Positions 23,911 to 31,791 are shown, counted from the stretch's first letter. The stretch is 64,000 bases of DNA from Lysobacteraceae bacterium PS02065 (GCA_029959555.1 JASCPI010000001.1:144708-208707), one strand, 5' to 3'. Notes: generated from the sequence alone by a model not told the origin. Made by a program: numbers and translations.

Positions 23911-24480
23911 TTGTTGATACTCCTCGACCAAGACGGCGTCCTAGCCGACTTCGAGCACGGATTTCGGTGCCAGTGGGCCGATCATGACCATGGCTTTCCC
24001 GCTATCCAGCCAGTTTTTCGCACGTCCTTCCGTGTCCAAGACGACTACCCTGAACACCTGCAAGAACAGGTGGAAGCCGTTTACCAAGCACGCGGGTTCT
24101 ACCTGAATCTGATGCCGATCTCGGGAGCAGTCGAGGGTGTCCGCGAGATGCTAGCTGCTGGCCACGATGTCAGGATTTGCACATCACCTCTCGATGCCTA
24201 TCGCCACTGCGTACCTGAGAAGTACGAGTGGGTCGAACGCCACCTTGGTGCTGAGTTCGTCCGTCGCGTCATCGTGACCAAGGACAAGACGATCGTGGCC
24301 GGGGACGTGCTGATCGACGACAACCCACGAATCTCCGGCAGTCGCAAACCGACGTGGCAGCACGTCGTGTTCGATCAGCCATACAATAAGAGTGCCCAAG
24401 GACCGCGGATGACCTGGAGCAATTGGCGAGCAACCCTAGACATCTGCAAGCAACCACTCGACAAGACCCAATCCGATTAG
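23911..24480 (+). CDS. 5'(3')-deoxyribonucleotidase-like HAD phosphatase (NT5C type)
   Basis: About 189 aa. HAD nucleophile motif LLDQDGVLADFE at the extreme N-terminus, NLMPISGAVEGVREMLAAGH for substrate and cap contacts, ICTSPL (motif II), a Lys in VTKDKT, and DVLIDDNP (motif IV acidic pair). This matches PF06941 nucleotidases that dephosphorylate (deoxy)nucleoside monophosphates. The start is probably TTG at 23911, because a perfect AGGAGG lies nine bases upstream; a GTG at 23866 would place this ribosome site inside the gene. Phage and island copies may manipulate nucleotide pools, which is a possible defence or counter-defence role. 23652-23910 shows no other gene. Confidence 0.8.
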   Translation: MLILLDQDGVLADFEHGFRCQWADHDHGFPAIQPVFRTSFRVQDDYPEHLQEQVEAVYQARGFYLNLMPISGAVEGVREMLAAGHDVRICTSPLDAYRHCVPEKYEWVERHLGAEFVRRVIVTKDKTIVAGDVLIDDNPRISGSRKPTWQHVVFDQPYNKSAQGPRMTWSNWRATLDICKQPLDKTQSD

Positions 24481-24496
24481 TAGAGCTCCACGTCGG

Positions 24497-24958
24497 TTAT
24501 CGCAGAACGATCCGTTGGCGTATCTCTTCGACCACGGCTCGCGCGTCGCGCAGGAGCTTGTCCACGTCCACGGCGGGCGCTCCTTCACCCTTCCGCTCGG
24601 CCAGCCAGAGCTTCAAGAGTCCGCCGAATCGCCCCAGGTCGCCCGAAACTCTGCACAGATCGCGTATCGCCGCGAAATCGTAGATGCTTCGAATCTCGGC
24701 ATTCAGCGCAGACGCGCGTAAGTAGCCCGCGACGGACATGCCTGCCATCTGAGCCTTCCGCTTTATCTCGGTACGTTCTTCGGGCGTGACACTGACCAGA
24801 ACTCGACGCACACGATCCCGAGCCGCTTTGCAGGAGCTTCTGGCACCGACGGCTTCCTCCGTCGCACCGTGAATGCTATGCGTCGTGTCGGCGGTGCTTC
24901 GGGCTACGGCGCCTGGCGCGTCGACCAGTGGCCATGCCGGTAGGGCTGGCTTCTTCAC
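24497..24958 (-). CDS. TraJ/MobC-like relaxosome accessory protein
   Basis: About 153 aa. Residues about 50-150 match the IncP TraJ/MobC pattern: VRRVLVSVTPEERTEIKRKA, AGMSVAGYLRASAL, then DLCRVSGDLGRFGGLLKLWL, the strongly conserved GDLGRLGGLLKLWL motif of these oriT-binding ribbon-helix-helix proteins. They bind an inverted repeat beside nic and load the relaxase. I choose GTG at 24958, with AGAGGA upstream; longer reading frames to 25132 would run through the oriT-like palindrome and have no family similarity. The N-terminal 45 residues are low-complexity. No TraI-type relaxase is encoded in the island. Confidence 0.83.
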   Translation of the reverse strand: MKKPALPAWPLVDAPGAVARSTADTTHSIHGATEEAVGARSSCKAARDRVRRVLVSVTPEERTEIKRKAQMAGMSVAGYLRASALNAEIRSIYDFAAIRDLCRVSGDLGRFGGLLKLWLAERKGEGAPAVDVDKLLRDARAVVEEIRQRIVLR

Positions 24959-25054
24959 AGATGAATCCTCTTGTTCGGCCGCGGCAGCGGCAGTGAACTC
25001 CGCAACGCGTGTCGATCGAGCTTCGCAGAGGCGAGTACGACTTCGGCATTGGGA

Positions 25055-25213
25055 CTCACACGGCTTGCCGTGTGAGATCGCAATGCACATCTTGCCGTCT
25101 ACTCGCATGCAACTCTCCGCAAGACTGTGCAACTTGCTCTCGCGCCCGCATGATCATCTTCCGCAACATCACCGTGGTTGGCGCAGCGCTGCGAAGCATC
25201 GCGAAGCTTCGCA
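25055..25213. other. Candidate oriT of the island
   Basis: A perfect 10-bp-arm palindrome (25055-25064 and 25067-25076, core ACACGGCTTGCCGTGT) is followed after about a dozen bases by GCACATCTTGCCGT (25085-25098), resembling the IncP/P-type nic core ATCCTGC. A second inverted repeat with 10-bp arms GCTGCGAAGC / GCTTCGCAGC lies at 25186-25213. Location directly upstream of the TraJ-like gene copies the IncP arrangement, in which TraJ binds an inverted repeat next to nic. Assignment is by analogy. Confidence 0.55.
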
Positions 25214-25368
25214 GCACGTCATGCGATGGGAATTGCATTGTTTTGCACTGCTTCGCGAAGAATTGCATTCTCGGTCGCAACAGCCTCCCTAGAGTCTCGA
25301 CTGCCGTCGAAAGCTGAGCGCGTCGTGCTGCGTTTTGGCTTGCCAGTTGGGCGCAAGCGCGGATGGAT

Positions 25369-25394
25369 CTGTTAAGAGCTTTAAAAGTTAAAGA
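25369..25394. other. AT-rich stretch near iterons
   Basis: A run of TTAA-rich sequence about 60 bp from the first iteron, followed by a CG alternation (25395-25408). It would suit the duplex-unwinding element of a Rep/iteron origin. The rest of 25214-25454 holds no gene. Confidence 0.4.
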
Positions 25395-25454
25395 TGCGCG
25401 CGCGCGCGTTACAGGTTCTGGAGGCCAGCACCGGCACGGCCTACAAGGTAAGTT

Positions 25455-25527
25455 CATGTCTGGATGCCCGAAGCCGATCATGTCTGGATGCCCGATAGAT
25501 GGAGCACGGCACATGTCTGGATGCCCG
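25455..25527. repeat. Three iterons, putative oriV
   Basis: CATGTCTGGATGCCCG occurs three times in the same orientation at 25455-25470, 25479-25494 and 25512-25527, all identical over 16 bases. Start-to-start spacing is 24 and 33 bp. They lie immediately beyond the 3' end of the replication initiator gene and beside an AT-rich stretch, the layout of an iteron origin. A DnaA-box-like TATTCACAG follows at 25532-25540. Confidence 0.8.
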
Positions 25528-25534
25528 TGCCTAT

Positions 25535-26449
25535 TCACAGCTTTTCCACTGGTCCACTGCTGGCGCGCTCACCACGACGGGCAACGCCTTGGGCGAGTAA
25601 GTGCGTGATCTCCGCGCAACGTCCCAACGGCGTTTTAGCGAAGAACACCGCCGCGTCTCCCGCCGCATTCACGGTCAATCGGTAGTCGGGCAAGGAATTT
25701 CCCTGCGCGATTGCACGCAACTTGCGCCGGAACTCCGGCAAGCCCGACTGGCTACCACTCTTCCGCCATAGCGTCAGAACGCCAACAGGCCAACGCCGTT
25801 GCCGACCGCAGTGTTTCCGGGCCAACTCGTACAATCGGCGCTCCAGGTCGGAGCGAAGATCGAAGTACTCGCGACTGATCGTCAGGACTTCGGTGGCATT
25901 GATTGCGTTGTAGAGCCATTCCGAAAGCGTGATCTCCACGTGCTCCATCCGACCATCACCGTGGTCGCCACGCACGACACGGAAGCTCTCGATCAACCCG
26001 AAGCCCTCGACGATCCGACTGCCGCCGGTCGCGCGATCGGTACGTACAGTGGTGCCACGCAATCGGACAAGCGCTTCGCAGAGCCGGGCATAGTCCTTCC
26101 CGGCCTTGCCGCGATGGCAAAAATCAAGAATCGCGTAGAGCGAGGTTCGGACTGTGCGACCGACGCCGACGACGCCACGGTTGCGCGCTGACACAAGTTG
26201 GGACATACAGAACAGCAGCACGTCTTTGTCGCGCTGCGTCGCTGCTCCACGCACGCTTGGAATGATCTCCACTCGCTGCCGGTCGTCCTGGTACACCCTG
26301 ACACGCAGTTCCCCAGGACGCAGCGCGAACAGCGGCAGCTCCATGCTCGCTCGGTCATCCTTAGGCGGGACGTCGGTCAGAAACGCGTCCAGACAATCGC
26401 TCGCCACCGGTGATTGGATGAGCATGTTCGAGTGATGCACCGCGGCCAT
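25535..26449 (-). CDS. repA: Plasmid replication initiator, RPA family (PF10134)
   Basis: Replication initiator of 304 aa that would bind the neighbouring iterons and open the origin. Family features: MELPLFALRPGELRVRVYQDD near the N-terminus, a winged-helix region with RDKDVLLFCMSQLVSARNRG, and RTSLYAILDFCHRGKAGKDYARLCEALVRLRGTTVRT, then ESFRVVRG, ITLSEWLYNAINATEVLTIS and LERRLYELARKHCG. Length is typical of this initiator family. ATG at 26449 lacks an evident ribosome site; ATG at 26425 is an alternative. A complete plasmid initiator in an integrated element suggests autonomous replication after excision. Confidence 0.85.
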   Translation of the reverse strand: MAAVHHSNMLIQSPVASDCLDAFLTDVPPKDDRASMELPLFALRPGELRVRVYQDDRQRVEIIPSVRGAATQRDKDVLLFCMSQLVSARNRGVVGVGRTVRTSLYAILDFCHRGKAGKDYARLCEALVRLRGTTVRTDRATGGSRIVEGFGLIESFRVVRGDHGDGRMEHVEITLSEWLYNAINATEVLTISREYFDLRSDLERRLYELARKHCGRQRRWPVGVLTLWRKSGSQSGLPEFRRKLRAIAQGNSLPDYRLTVNAAGDAAVFFAKTPLGRCAEITHLLAQGVARRGERASSGPVEKL

Positions 26450-26470
26450 TTCTGCGGTTCGTCCGCGCGC

Positions 26471-26701
26471 TCACTCCGCCCTCATGAAGACAGCAGCGAC
26501 ATCAACCGTACGGAAGTAGATGCGTCTGCCGATGCGCACCTTGGCGGCGTTCAATCGCGCGGCGTAGGGGCTCGCCTCACGCAAGGCCATTCGCATCCCG
26601 TCATTCGAGCGGTTGAGCATCTGCGACAGCTGAGCAAGAGTCAGCAGCGGCCCGTAACGGTCGAACATGGAAGTTGCAAGAGTCTGTTCCGAAGCTGACA
26701 T
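26471..26701 (-). CDS. Small winged-HTH protein, excisionase/MerR-fold
   Basis: Protein of 76 aa with LLTLAQLSQMLNRSNDGMRM (helix-turn-helix) and a wing-like KVRIGRRIYFRTVDVAAVFM, the pattern of AlpA/excisionase-type DNA binders. It lies 21 bp upstream of repA in the same direction and may be its regulator or the recombination directionality factor that works with the integrase 1.4 kb away. Function is inferred from fold and position only. Confidence 0.65.
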   Translation of the reverse strand: MSASEQTLATSMFDRYGPLLTLAQLSQMLNRSNDGMRMALREASPYAARLNAAKVRIGRRIYFRTVDVAAVFMRAE

Positions 26702-26767
26702 CTGGGCACCGCATGGTTCTGGAAGGTGATCCGAACCTTAGATAGTCTTCGCACAGAGGTATGCACG

Positions 26768-28093
26768 ATGACTTGCACGATTCCGTTGACGACGACACCC
26801 GCGAGCGCCGACGGCCACAGCGCACTCGCGAACAGGGATAGTTGTCACTCATCAAGAGGAAGCTCCGTCCTTCCCCGGCGGGTGCATGCTGACGCACAGT
26901 GCGATCCGCATCTTGCTCATGCCATCGATACGTTCTTCGACGCGATCGAATCGCGCACACGAACCGATGGGAAGCGTCTCGCTCTGCGGTCGATCGGCCA
27001 GCTGTGTCAGCGTCACGTTTCCCCCTCGCTCGAAGTGTGTGTTGCGCGCTTTTGTGGGGTTGGAGACGCGCGAAGGCTGCTCGAGTACTGCACTCCGCAC
27101 CCTATCGATGAAGCATTCGGGGATGCAAAACGCCTGCATCGGCTGGCCGATCGCATGTACGAACTCCTTCGCCCTGTCGTACTAAGGAACGAGGACGACA
27201 AATTTGCAGGCCTGGTAGGCACCTTGCACAACCTCGCCGCGTTTTTGGCGAGTTGGCCCAGTCCACAAAGAATCACGACAAAGCACGAGCAGGGAATGAA
27301 GGGCGGAAATAGGAGACTGCGCTCCGCCGAAGAGCTGCTGTCGCTTGCGGATTGGCCTTACTGCGAACTGTGCTGGAAGCTCTCGCAGCGCGCGGCGCGC
27401 CTGGAGCGCGACGCGGGCCAAACCCGATCGCCATTACTTGCTGGACTGAGCGAGCGATTCTGCACGGATCACGTGCCCGAGGCGGGCACTCGCTATTGGT
27501 CTTCGCAGCGAACGAAGAACAGGTTCGGGCTTCTCGTGCAAAGGGTCCACGAAGAGATCGCCGCCAATCCTGCGTATCGCCAGCGATTCGTCTCCACTGA
27601 AGCTGATGTCGCATGGCAAGCGATGCAATGCGTCACGGCAGACACGATGGAACAATGGTTGTCTCGCGACCTGCCTCCCATCTCTCCGTTGCAGATGCGG
27701 GCGCGGTTCTTGGCTCACGAGATCTCGCGCCGACTGCCACGCCAAATTGCGAATGCCCTCCAGATCGATTCGCTGCAGCGTGAGGCTGTCGCGAAGACAG
27801 GCGCATTGCCAACGCTGGGCGAAGTCGCGGCGAAGCTAGGAATGACGAAGCAAGCGGTATGGCAAAGAATGAGGATCGGCGGCCTCGCCGATTCCGCAGC
27901 AGAATCACCGCACCTTCGCTGGTGGCCCTTCGACAACTTCGGACTTCACGGCAACCAACCTCGCCCCATTGCGAGTAGCGAGGGCGGGCAAATTGAATGG
28001 CACGCGCCCGTGTCGGCGTACCTGCGAGGGATCTATCCCTCGCTGCAAAGCGTCAACTGGAAGCCACTCAAGGCATTCAAGCTCGCATCGTGA
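26768..28093 (+). CDS. Uncharacterised island protein with HTH and Cys/His cluster
   Basis: About 441 aa, divergent from the small HTH gene and convergent with the integrase. ATG at 26768 with an AGAGG site is preferred over GTG at 26726. Seen: a central cluster WPYCELCWKLSQRA...GLSERFCTDHVP (C-X2-C, then C-X2-H about 40 residues on) that could bind zinc, and near the C-terminus LPTLGEVAAKLGMTKQAVWQRMR, a clear helix-turn-helix. The first 60 residues look disordered. No family assigned. Position between rep and integrase modules suggests a backbone role such as control of replication or excision. Confidence 0.65.
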   Translation: MTCTIPLTTTPASADGHSALANRDSCHSSRGSSVLPRRVHADAQCDPHLAHAIDTFFDAIESRTRTDGKRLALRSIGQLCQRHVSPSLEVCVARFCGVGDARRLLEYCTPHPIDEAFGDAKRLHRLADRMYELLRPVVLRNEDDKFAGLVGTLHNLAAFLASWPSPQRITTKHEQGMKGGNRRLRSAEELLSLADWPYCELCWKLSQRAARLERDAGQTRSPLLAGLSERFCTDHVPEAGTRYWSSQRTKNRFGLLVQRVHEEIAANPAYRQRFVSTEADVAWQAMQCVTADTMEQWLSRDLPPISPLQMRARFLAHEISRRLPRQIANALQIDSLQREAVAKTGALPTLGEVAAKLGMTKQAVWQRMRIGGLADSAAESPHLRWWPFDNFGLHGNQPRPIASSEGGQIEWHAPVSAYLRGIYPSLQSVNWKPLKAFKLAS

Positions 28094-28102
28094 GATCTCA
28101 AC

Positions 28103-29149
28103 TCACCGGCGTCTCTCGACCTCGTCAAGCTTGCTAACAAGGTCTTCCGCACGCAGGTGCGTGTAGCGCTTGAGCATCTGCATGGATTTGTGTCCGCTGA
28201 TTGCCGATACCTCCTGATCGCTGAGACCGGCCTCCACCAATCGGCTGACAGCCTCGTGGCGAAGATCGTGGAAACGAAGATCAGGCATGCCGAGGCCGCG
28301 CTTGATGTCCGACCACACCTTGTTGAAGTTATAAGGACGTCGAACTTCATCCCGACCCGGCTCCCCGAAAAAGACAAGGTCACAGTCCATGGGCCTGACC
28401 GGATTAGCGAGCGCCTTTGCGAAGGTGGCCTGCGCCAGCTTCGTCATGGGAACGGTTCGAGCTTCATCGTTCTTGCTGTCGGAAAGCCGAACCACGCGCC
28501 GGCTGAGGTCGACTTGATTTCTGCGCAAACCGACGATTTCGCCTGCACGCATACCCGTCTGCAGCGCGATTTCAAAGATCCAGCCAAGCATCGGGTTTGA
28601 GTGAGCGTGTACGGCTTCGCGGAGCTGATGTTCTTCAGCCGCTGATAGACGGCGGTCCCTTCCTTTTGCAGGGCTTGGCTTGCGAATGCTGGAAACCGGG
28701 TTGCGAGCGAGCCCGAGTCCCCATTCTTTGATCGCGATGGTGAACAAGTGCCCGAGCATCGCCAGTTCCAGCCGAACAGTGCTCGGACTTTTCCCTTGGC
28801 CAAGCCTCTTGTCGCGATAGGACGCGACGAGCTGGGCATCGAGCGCCGCAAGCGAGTACTTTCCCAAATTCTCGACGATGGTCGCCGCACGGAACCGCTC
28901 GGCACGCTGCGTCCCATCCTTCTTCAACGGCGTGACTTCTGAGAGGTACCGCGCGATCGCTGCCGAGACAAGCATCCGTTCGGATGGTCCACGCTCGATG
29001 TAGACGCCGCGGACCATCGAGTCTTCGGTTCGCCGTGCCCAATCGTCAGCATCACGCCGGGTGCGGAACGTCTTAGCCTTGGTAGGCCATCCCTGCTTGC
29101 GGATGAGTGCCTTCCAGGTTCCGGACGGGGTCTTGACGATAGTCGCCAT
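28103..29149 (-). CDS. int: Tyrosine-family site-specific integrase
   Basis: Integrase of 348 aa that recombines the tRNA-Lys att sites. N-terminal arm-binding region (1-60, WKALIRKQGWPTKAKTFRTR), core-binding SAM-like domain (about 60-155), and a catalytic domain with Arg201 (QTGMRAGEIVGLR), Lys226, His294-X2-Arg297 (FHDLRHEAVSRL), His320 (SGHKSMQMLKRY) and nucleophile Tyr329. All residues are present, so it should be active. It ends only 10 bp from the stop of the convergent island gene and starts 87 bp from the tRNA end, the standard arrangement for tRNA-targeting elements. Confidence 0.95.
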   Translation of the reverse strand: MATIVKTPSGTWKALIRKQGWPTKAKTFRTRRDADDWARRTEDSMVRGVYIERGPSERMLVSAAIARYLSEVTPLKKDGTQRAERFRAATIVENLGKYSLAALDAQLVASYRDKRLGQGKSPSTVRLELAMLGHLFTIAIKEWGLGLARNPVSSIRKPSPAKGRDRRLSAAEEHQLREAVHAHSNPMLGWIFEIALQTGMRAGEIVGLRRNQVDLSRRVVRLSDSKNDEARTVPMTKLAQATFAKALANPVRPMDCDLVFFGEPGRDEVRRPYNFNKVWSDIKRGLGMPDLRFHDLRHEAVSRLVEAGLSDQEVSAISGHKSMQMLKRYTHLRAEDLVSKLDEVERRR

Positions 29150-29236
29150 AGTCCATCGCCTACAACGAAGTGTACTGAAACTGTACTCCGGAGCAGTGGA
29201 CCGCTACAACTGACGTCGCCAAGTTGTTGATTTTAA

Positions 29237-29282
29237 TGGTGGGCCGTGATGGATTTGAACCATCGACCAATGGATTAAAAGT
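29237..29282. repeat. Right attachment site inside tRNA-Lys
   Basis: Identical to 12121-12166 and covering the tRNA from its 3' end into the anticodon stem. Divergence begins at 29283. Confidence 0.92.
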
Positions 29283-29311
29283 CCACTGCTCTACCGCTGA
29301 GCTAACGGCCC
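29237..29311 (-). tRNA. tRNA-Lys(UUU)
   Basis: Complete cloverleaf with encoded CCA: 7-bp acceptor GGGCCGT/ACGGCCC, D-arm GCTCAGCGGTAGAGC, anticodon loop CTTTTAA (anticodon TTT), T-arm with GGTTCAAATCC. Seventy-five nt. It is the integration target; the element restores the 3' half so the gene remains intact. Confidence 0.97.
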
Positions 29312-29770
29312 TGGAGATCGTTCGCGCGTGGCGCGAGTCCGCCGCCATGGCGATGCCGGGGTGGCATGCGGGTGGCGTCGTGCAGGGACGGCGCCGGCGG
29401 GGGCGCGAAGTTTAGCGCATCGTGACGGCGAGGTGGGGCTGGGGCGTGCCGTGCCCCGGATCGCGCCGGGCCGGACAGCGCGGGCGCCATCCGTGTACCG
29501 CGGCGTGTGGCCAGACGCTGGCGCGAGAAACACGCGGTCCGAAGATGCCGTCGACCCGATGCCCCGACTCCGATACCTGCTCGACGGCGACCTTCACTCG
29601 CACGGCGGCCATCCGTCCCGCATGCTCGGTCAGGTCATGGCAGGGGCGAGCGCCTCATCGGTAGCGCCAACACCGGCGAGACAACGATTCCGCCGTGTTC
29701 GATCAGACCGGCATACGCGCTCGAGCACGGACCGCAACGCGCCATCCCTCCGGGATCATCTGGCCAACCC
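29312..29770. other. Intergenic region upstream of tRNA-Lys, no gene seen
   Basis: About 460 bp of GC-rich sequence. It must hold the tRNA-Lys promoter on the minus strand, but I find no convincing -35/-10 pair. Its first 36 bases resemble a block at 31618-31658. Confidence 0.6.
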
Positions 29771-31294
29771 TCACGCCCGACGCGCGAGCATGCACGTCTG
29801 CTCATCGATCCCCGCCAGGTCCTGGCGTGACACGAAGTCTTCGAAGCCGTCCGAGAAGATCACGTCGGATGCGGGAGGCGTCTCGAGCGCACCGATATCG
29901 GCCGCTGGGCCGTGGACACGCGGGAAGCCTTCGCCACGCTGGTCGCTGGTCAGGTTCTGCGCGTTGTTGCCGGCGTCGATGGCGGGGCTTCCTGCGCCGA
30001 GCGCATGCGTCCTCGTCGGGCCGCCGTTGTCGGCGAGTGGCTCGAGCAGTGGATCGGAGCTGATCGTCCCAGCAGGCAGCATCAGCGTCGATGCGCCGAC
30101 GAGGGCGTTGGCTCCCGTGACGGCCGAGTCCGGCGAACCGCCGAGATCGGCTCCGAACTGCGCACCTCCTCCCGAGTTGCCGAACAGGATCGAGCTGCCG
30201 ATGTCGGTCACGCCGCCCCCCTCGGTGACGAGAGACGTGCCTGCAAGAATCACCACGCCGCCGCCCTCGGCACCGAACACGCCGGAGCTGTTCGCCACGT
30301 CGGCCGAGTTGAGCGTGATCGTGCTGTTGGTCAATGCGCCGATCGCGGCGACCGCGATGCCACCACCGTAGCTCGCGTCGTTGCCGCTGATCGTCGAGTT
30401 CGAGATGGTGACGAGTCCGCCGGCCGACACGCCACCGCCGAGGCCGGCGCCGTGGTACGTGTAGCTGCCATAGGTATGGCTGCCGTTCGAGCGTGCGGTG
30501 TTGCCCGAGATCGTGCTGTTGCGGATCGACACATTGCCCTTGGCGTACACGCCGCCACCGAGGCCGTCGTATCGGCTGCTGTCGGCGAGGTTGCCGCTGA
30601 TCGTCGAATTGACGATCGTGACATCGCCGTCCGCGAAGACGCCACCGCCGCTCCCGTACTTGCCGGTCGAGATCGAGTTCGTCACGACCGAATCGGTGAG
30701 TACGATGCTGCCACCGTTGCCGGCCCAGATCGCGCCGCCCGAAGCATTGTGGATGTAGCCGTTGGTCAGCGTAAGGCCGGTGACCGACAGCACACCGTGG
30801 CCACCGTATTCGGCGCCGAAGAAGTCGAACACCGAGCCGCCGCCGGCAGCATCGATCATCAGCGATCCCGCACCGGGACCGACGACACCGAGGTTGTCGA
30901 CGTTGATGCGGAGGCTGCCCGTCGCTAGCGTGATCGTGCTGCAGGTCAGCGCACCGAGATCGACGACATCACCGTCCACCGCGTTGACGATGACGTCGCG
31001 CAGTGAGCCCGGGCTGCCGTCGTCCGCGCACGACGTGACCGGGATCGTGCCGGCCGGACGCGGTGGAACGGAGCGGGCTGCGGCCCAGCCTGCCTCGAGA
31101 CGCGCCTTTTCGATCCGTCGGAAACCGTCTCCGGTGCGGCGCAGACGTTCGGACAGCGGTGCGCGCTCGCCACGTGTTCCATTCTGGTGGGCGTGAACCT
31201 CGAGACTGGACGTGGCTCCCAGGGTGAACGCGAGCGCGACACAGGCAGCGAGCGGCGTGAGGCGAAGCCCCGCGTTGCGGAATGAATGACCCAT
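29771..31294 (-). CDS. Secreted right-handed beta-helix protein (choice-of-anchor type)
   Basis: Exported protein of 507 aa. ATG at 31294 opens a signal peptide (LAACVALAFTLGATSS). Residues about 85-110 match the start of predicted outer-membrane/adhesin-like repeats (IPVTSCADDGSPGSLRDVIV), followed by many parallel beta-helix rungs of the form GGGVxAxGxVTIxNSTISGN. A choice-of-anchor-Q-like end follows: DPLLEPLADNGGPTRTHALG, GSPAIDAGNN, DQRGEGFPRVHGPAADIGALE. Near the C-terminus is VIFSDGFE, a motif repeatedly found at the ends of secreted proteins in this bacterial group. Possible adhesin or polysaccharide-active protein; no catalytic residues recognised. Confidence 0.85.
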   Translation of the reverse strand: MGHSFRNAGLRLTPLAACVALAFTLGATSSLEVHAHQNGTRGERAPLSERLRRTGDGFRRIEKARLEAGWAAARSVPPRPAGTIPVTSCADDGSPGSLRDVIVNAVDGDVVDLGALTCSTITLATGSLRINVDNLGVVGPGAGSLMIDAAGGGSVFDFFGAEYGGHGVLSVTGLTLTNGYIHNASGGAIWAGNGGSIVLTDSVVTNSISTGKYGSGGGVFADGDVTIVNSTISGNLADSSRYDGLGGGVYAKGNVSIRNSTISGNTARSNGSHTYGSYTYHGAGLGGGVSAGGLVTISNSTISGNDASYGGGIAVAAIGALTNSTITLNSADVANSSGVFGAEGGGVVILAGTSLVTEGGGVTDIGSSILFGNSGGGAQFGADLGGSPDSAVTGANALVGASTLMLPAGTISSDPLLEPLADNGGPTRTHALGAGSPAIDAGNNAQNLTSDQRGEGFPRVHGPAADIGALETPPASDVIFSDGFEDFVSRQDLAGIDEQTCMLARRA

Positions 31295-31594
31295 CAGGTT
31301 TTCCCCGGGTGATGACGTGCGGGACCGGCGAGCAGCGGTCAGGGAACGGCCCTTCCACGGCCAAGCTCCCCCGGGCGATGCGTCCATGACGCATGCATCG
31401 TGCTGAACACCGCACGCAGGGTCAACCCGTCTCGTACGGCGACGCGCGCGTCATCCGGGCGCCCGGGCCCGGAGTGCGATGCGCGTGCACGAAGGATGCA
31501 TCCCGCACGCGAACCTGCCGAGGGGAGTCACGCGCACATCGCCCAACTCGAGTACGGCATCGCGAGGAACACGCGCACGGAAGCCTGTTGAACA

Positions 31595-31658
31595 TCCACC
31601 GCTCCAACGCTTCCTGGACGGCCTGCAGATCGTTCGCGCCTGGCGCGCGCCCGTCGTC
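31595..31658 (-). other. Decayed second copy of the tRNA-Lys 5' half and its upstream flank
   Basis: 31618-31658 aligns with 29305-29347 (tRNA 5' end plus flank) at roughly 35 of 42 positions, including GATCGTTCGCGC. Continuing into the tRNA, the D-stem side and GAGCxGTGGA of the anticodon arm are still traceable, but pairing is lost and the 3' half is gone. Nothing else is seen in 31295-31791. Confidence 0.4.
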
Positions 31659-31791
31659 GCATCGTGAGGTCGGCGTGATGCAAGCAGCCTGAGCGTAACG
31701 CGCGCAAGGGGACGCCGCGCCTCGCGTGTCCGTTCCGTTTCCGCGCTCCTGGCAGGATGATGCGTCCCTTTCCACGCAACGCCACGACATC

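Larger units (their letters stand above)
12121..29282. mobile_element. 17.2-kb integrative mobilizable element in tRNA-Lys, with plasmid-like replicon and defence cargo
   Basis: Boundaries are a perfect 46-bp duplication of the tRNA-Lys 3' part (12121-12166 and 29237-29282). A tyrosine integrase (28103-29149) abuts the intact tRNA. Contents include an RPA-type Rep with iterons, a TraJ/MobC-like protein with an oriT-like palindrome, an XRE-ImmA pair, an excisionase-like HTH protein, a restriction-modification enzyme, helicase, DUF3800, nucleotidase and two pseudogenes. No relaxase, type IV coupling protein or secretion genes are seen, so transfer would need help in trans. GC is lower than in the flanks and codon use is more relaxed. 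Confidence 0.9.

Noticed and set aside
24497..25132. Full 211-aa version of the TraJ-like protein
   Set aside because: The extra N-terminus would be encoded by the oriT-like palindrome and has no similarity; GTG at 24958 has a proper ribosome site.
25395..25408. CG alternating run as a Z-DNA or regulatory element
   Set aside because: Short (about 14 bp) and expected by chance in GC-rich DNA; no supporting context beyond proximity to the origin.
25455..25527. CRISPR array
   Set aside because: Only three 16-bp repeats with 8- and 17-bp spacers and no cas genes; the layout is iteron-like beside a Rep gene.
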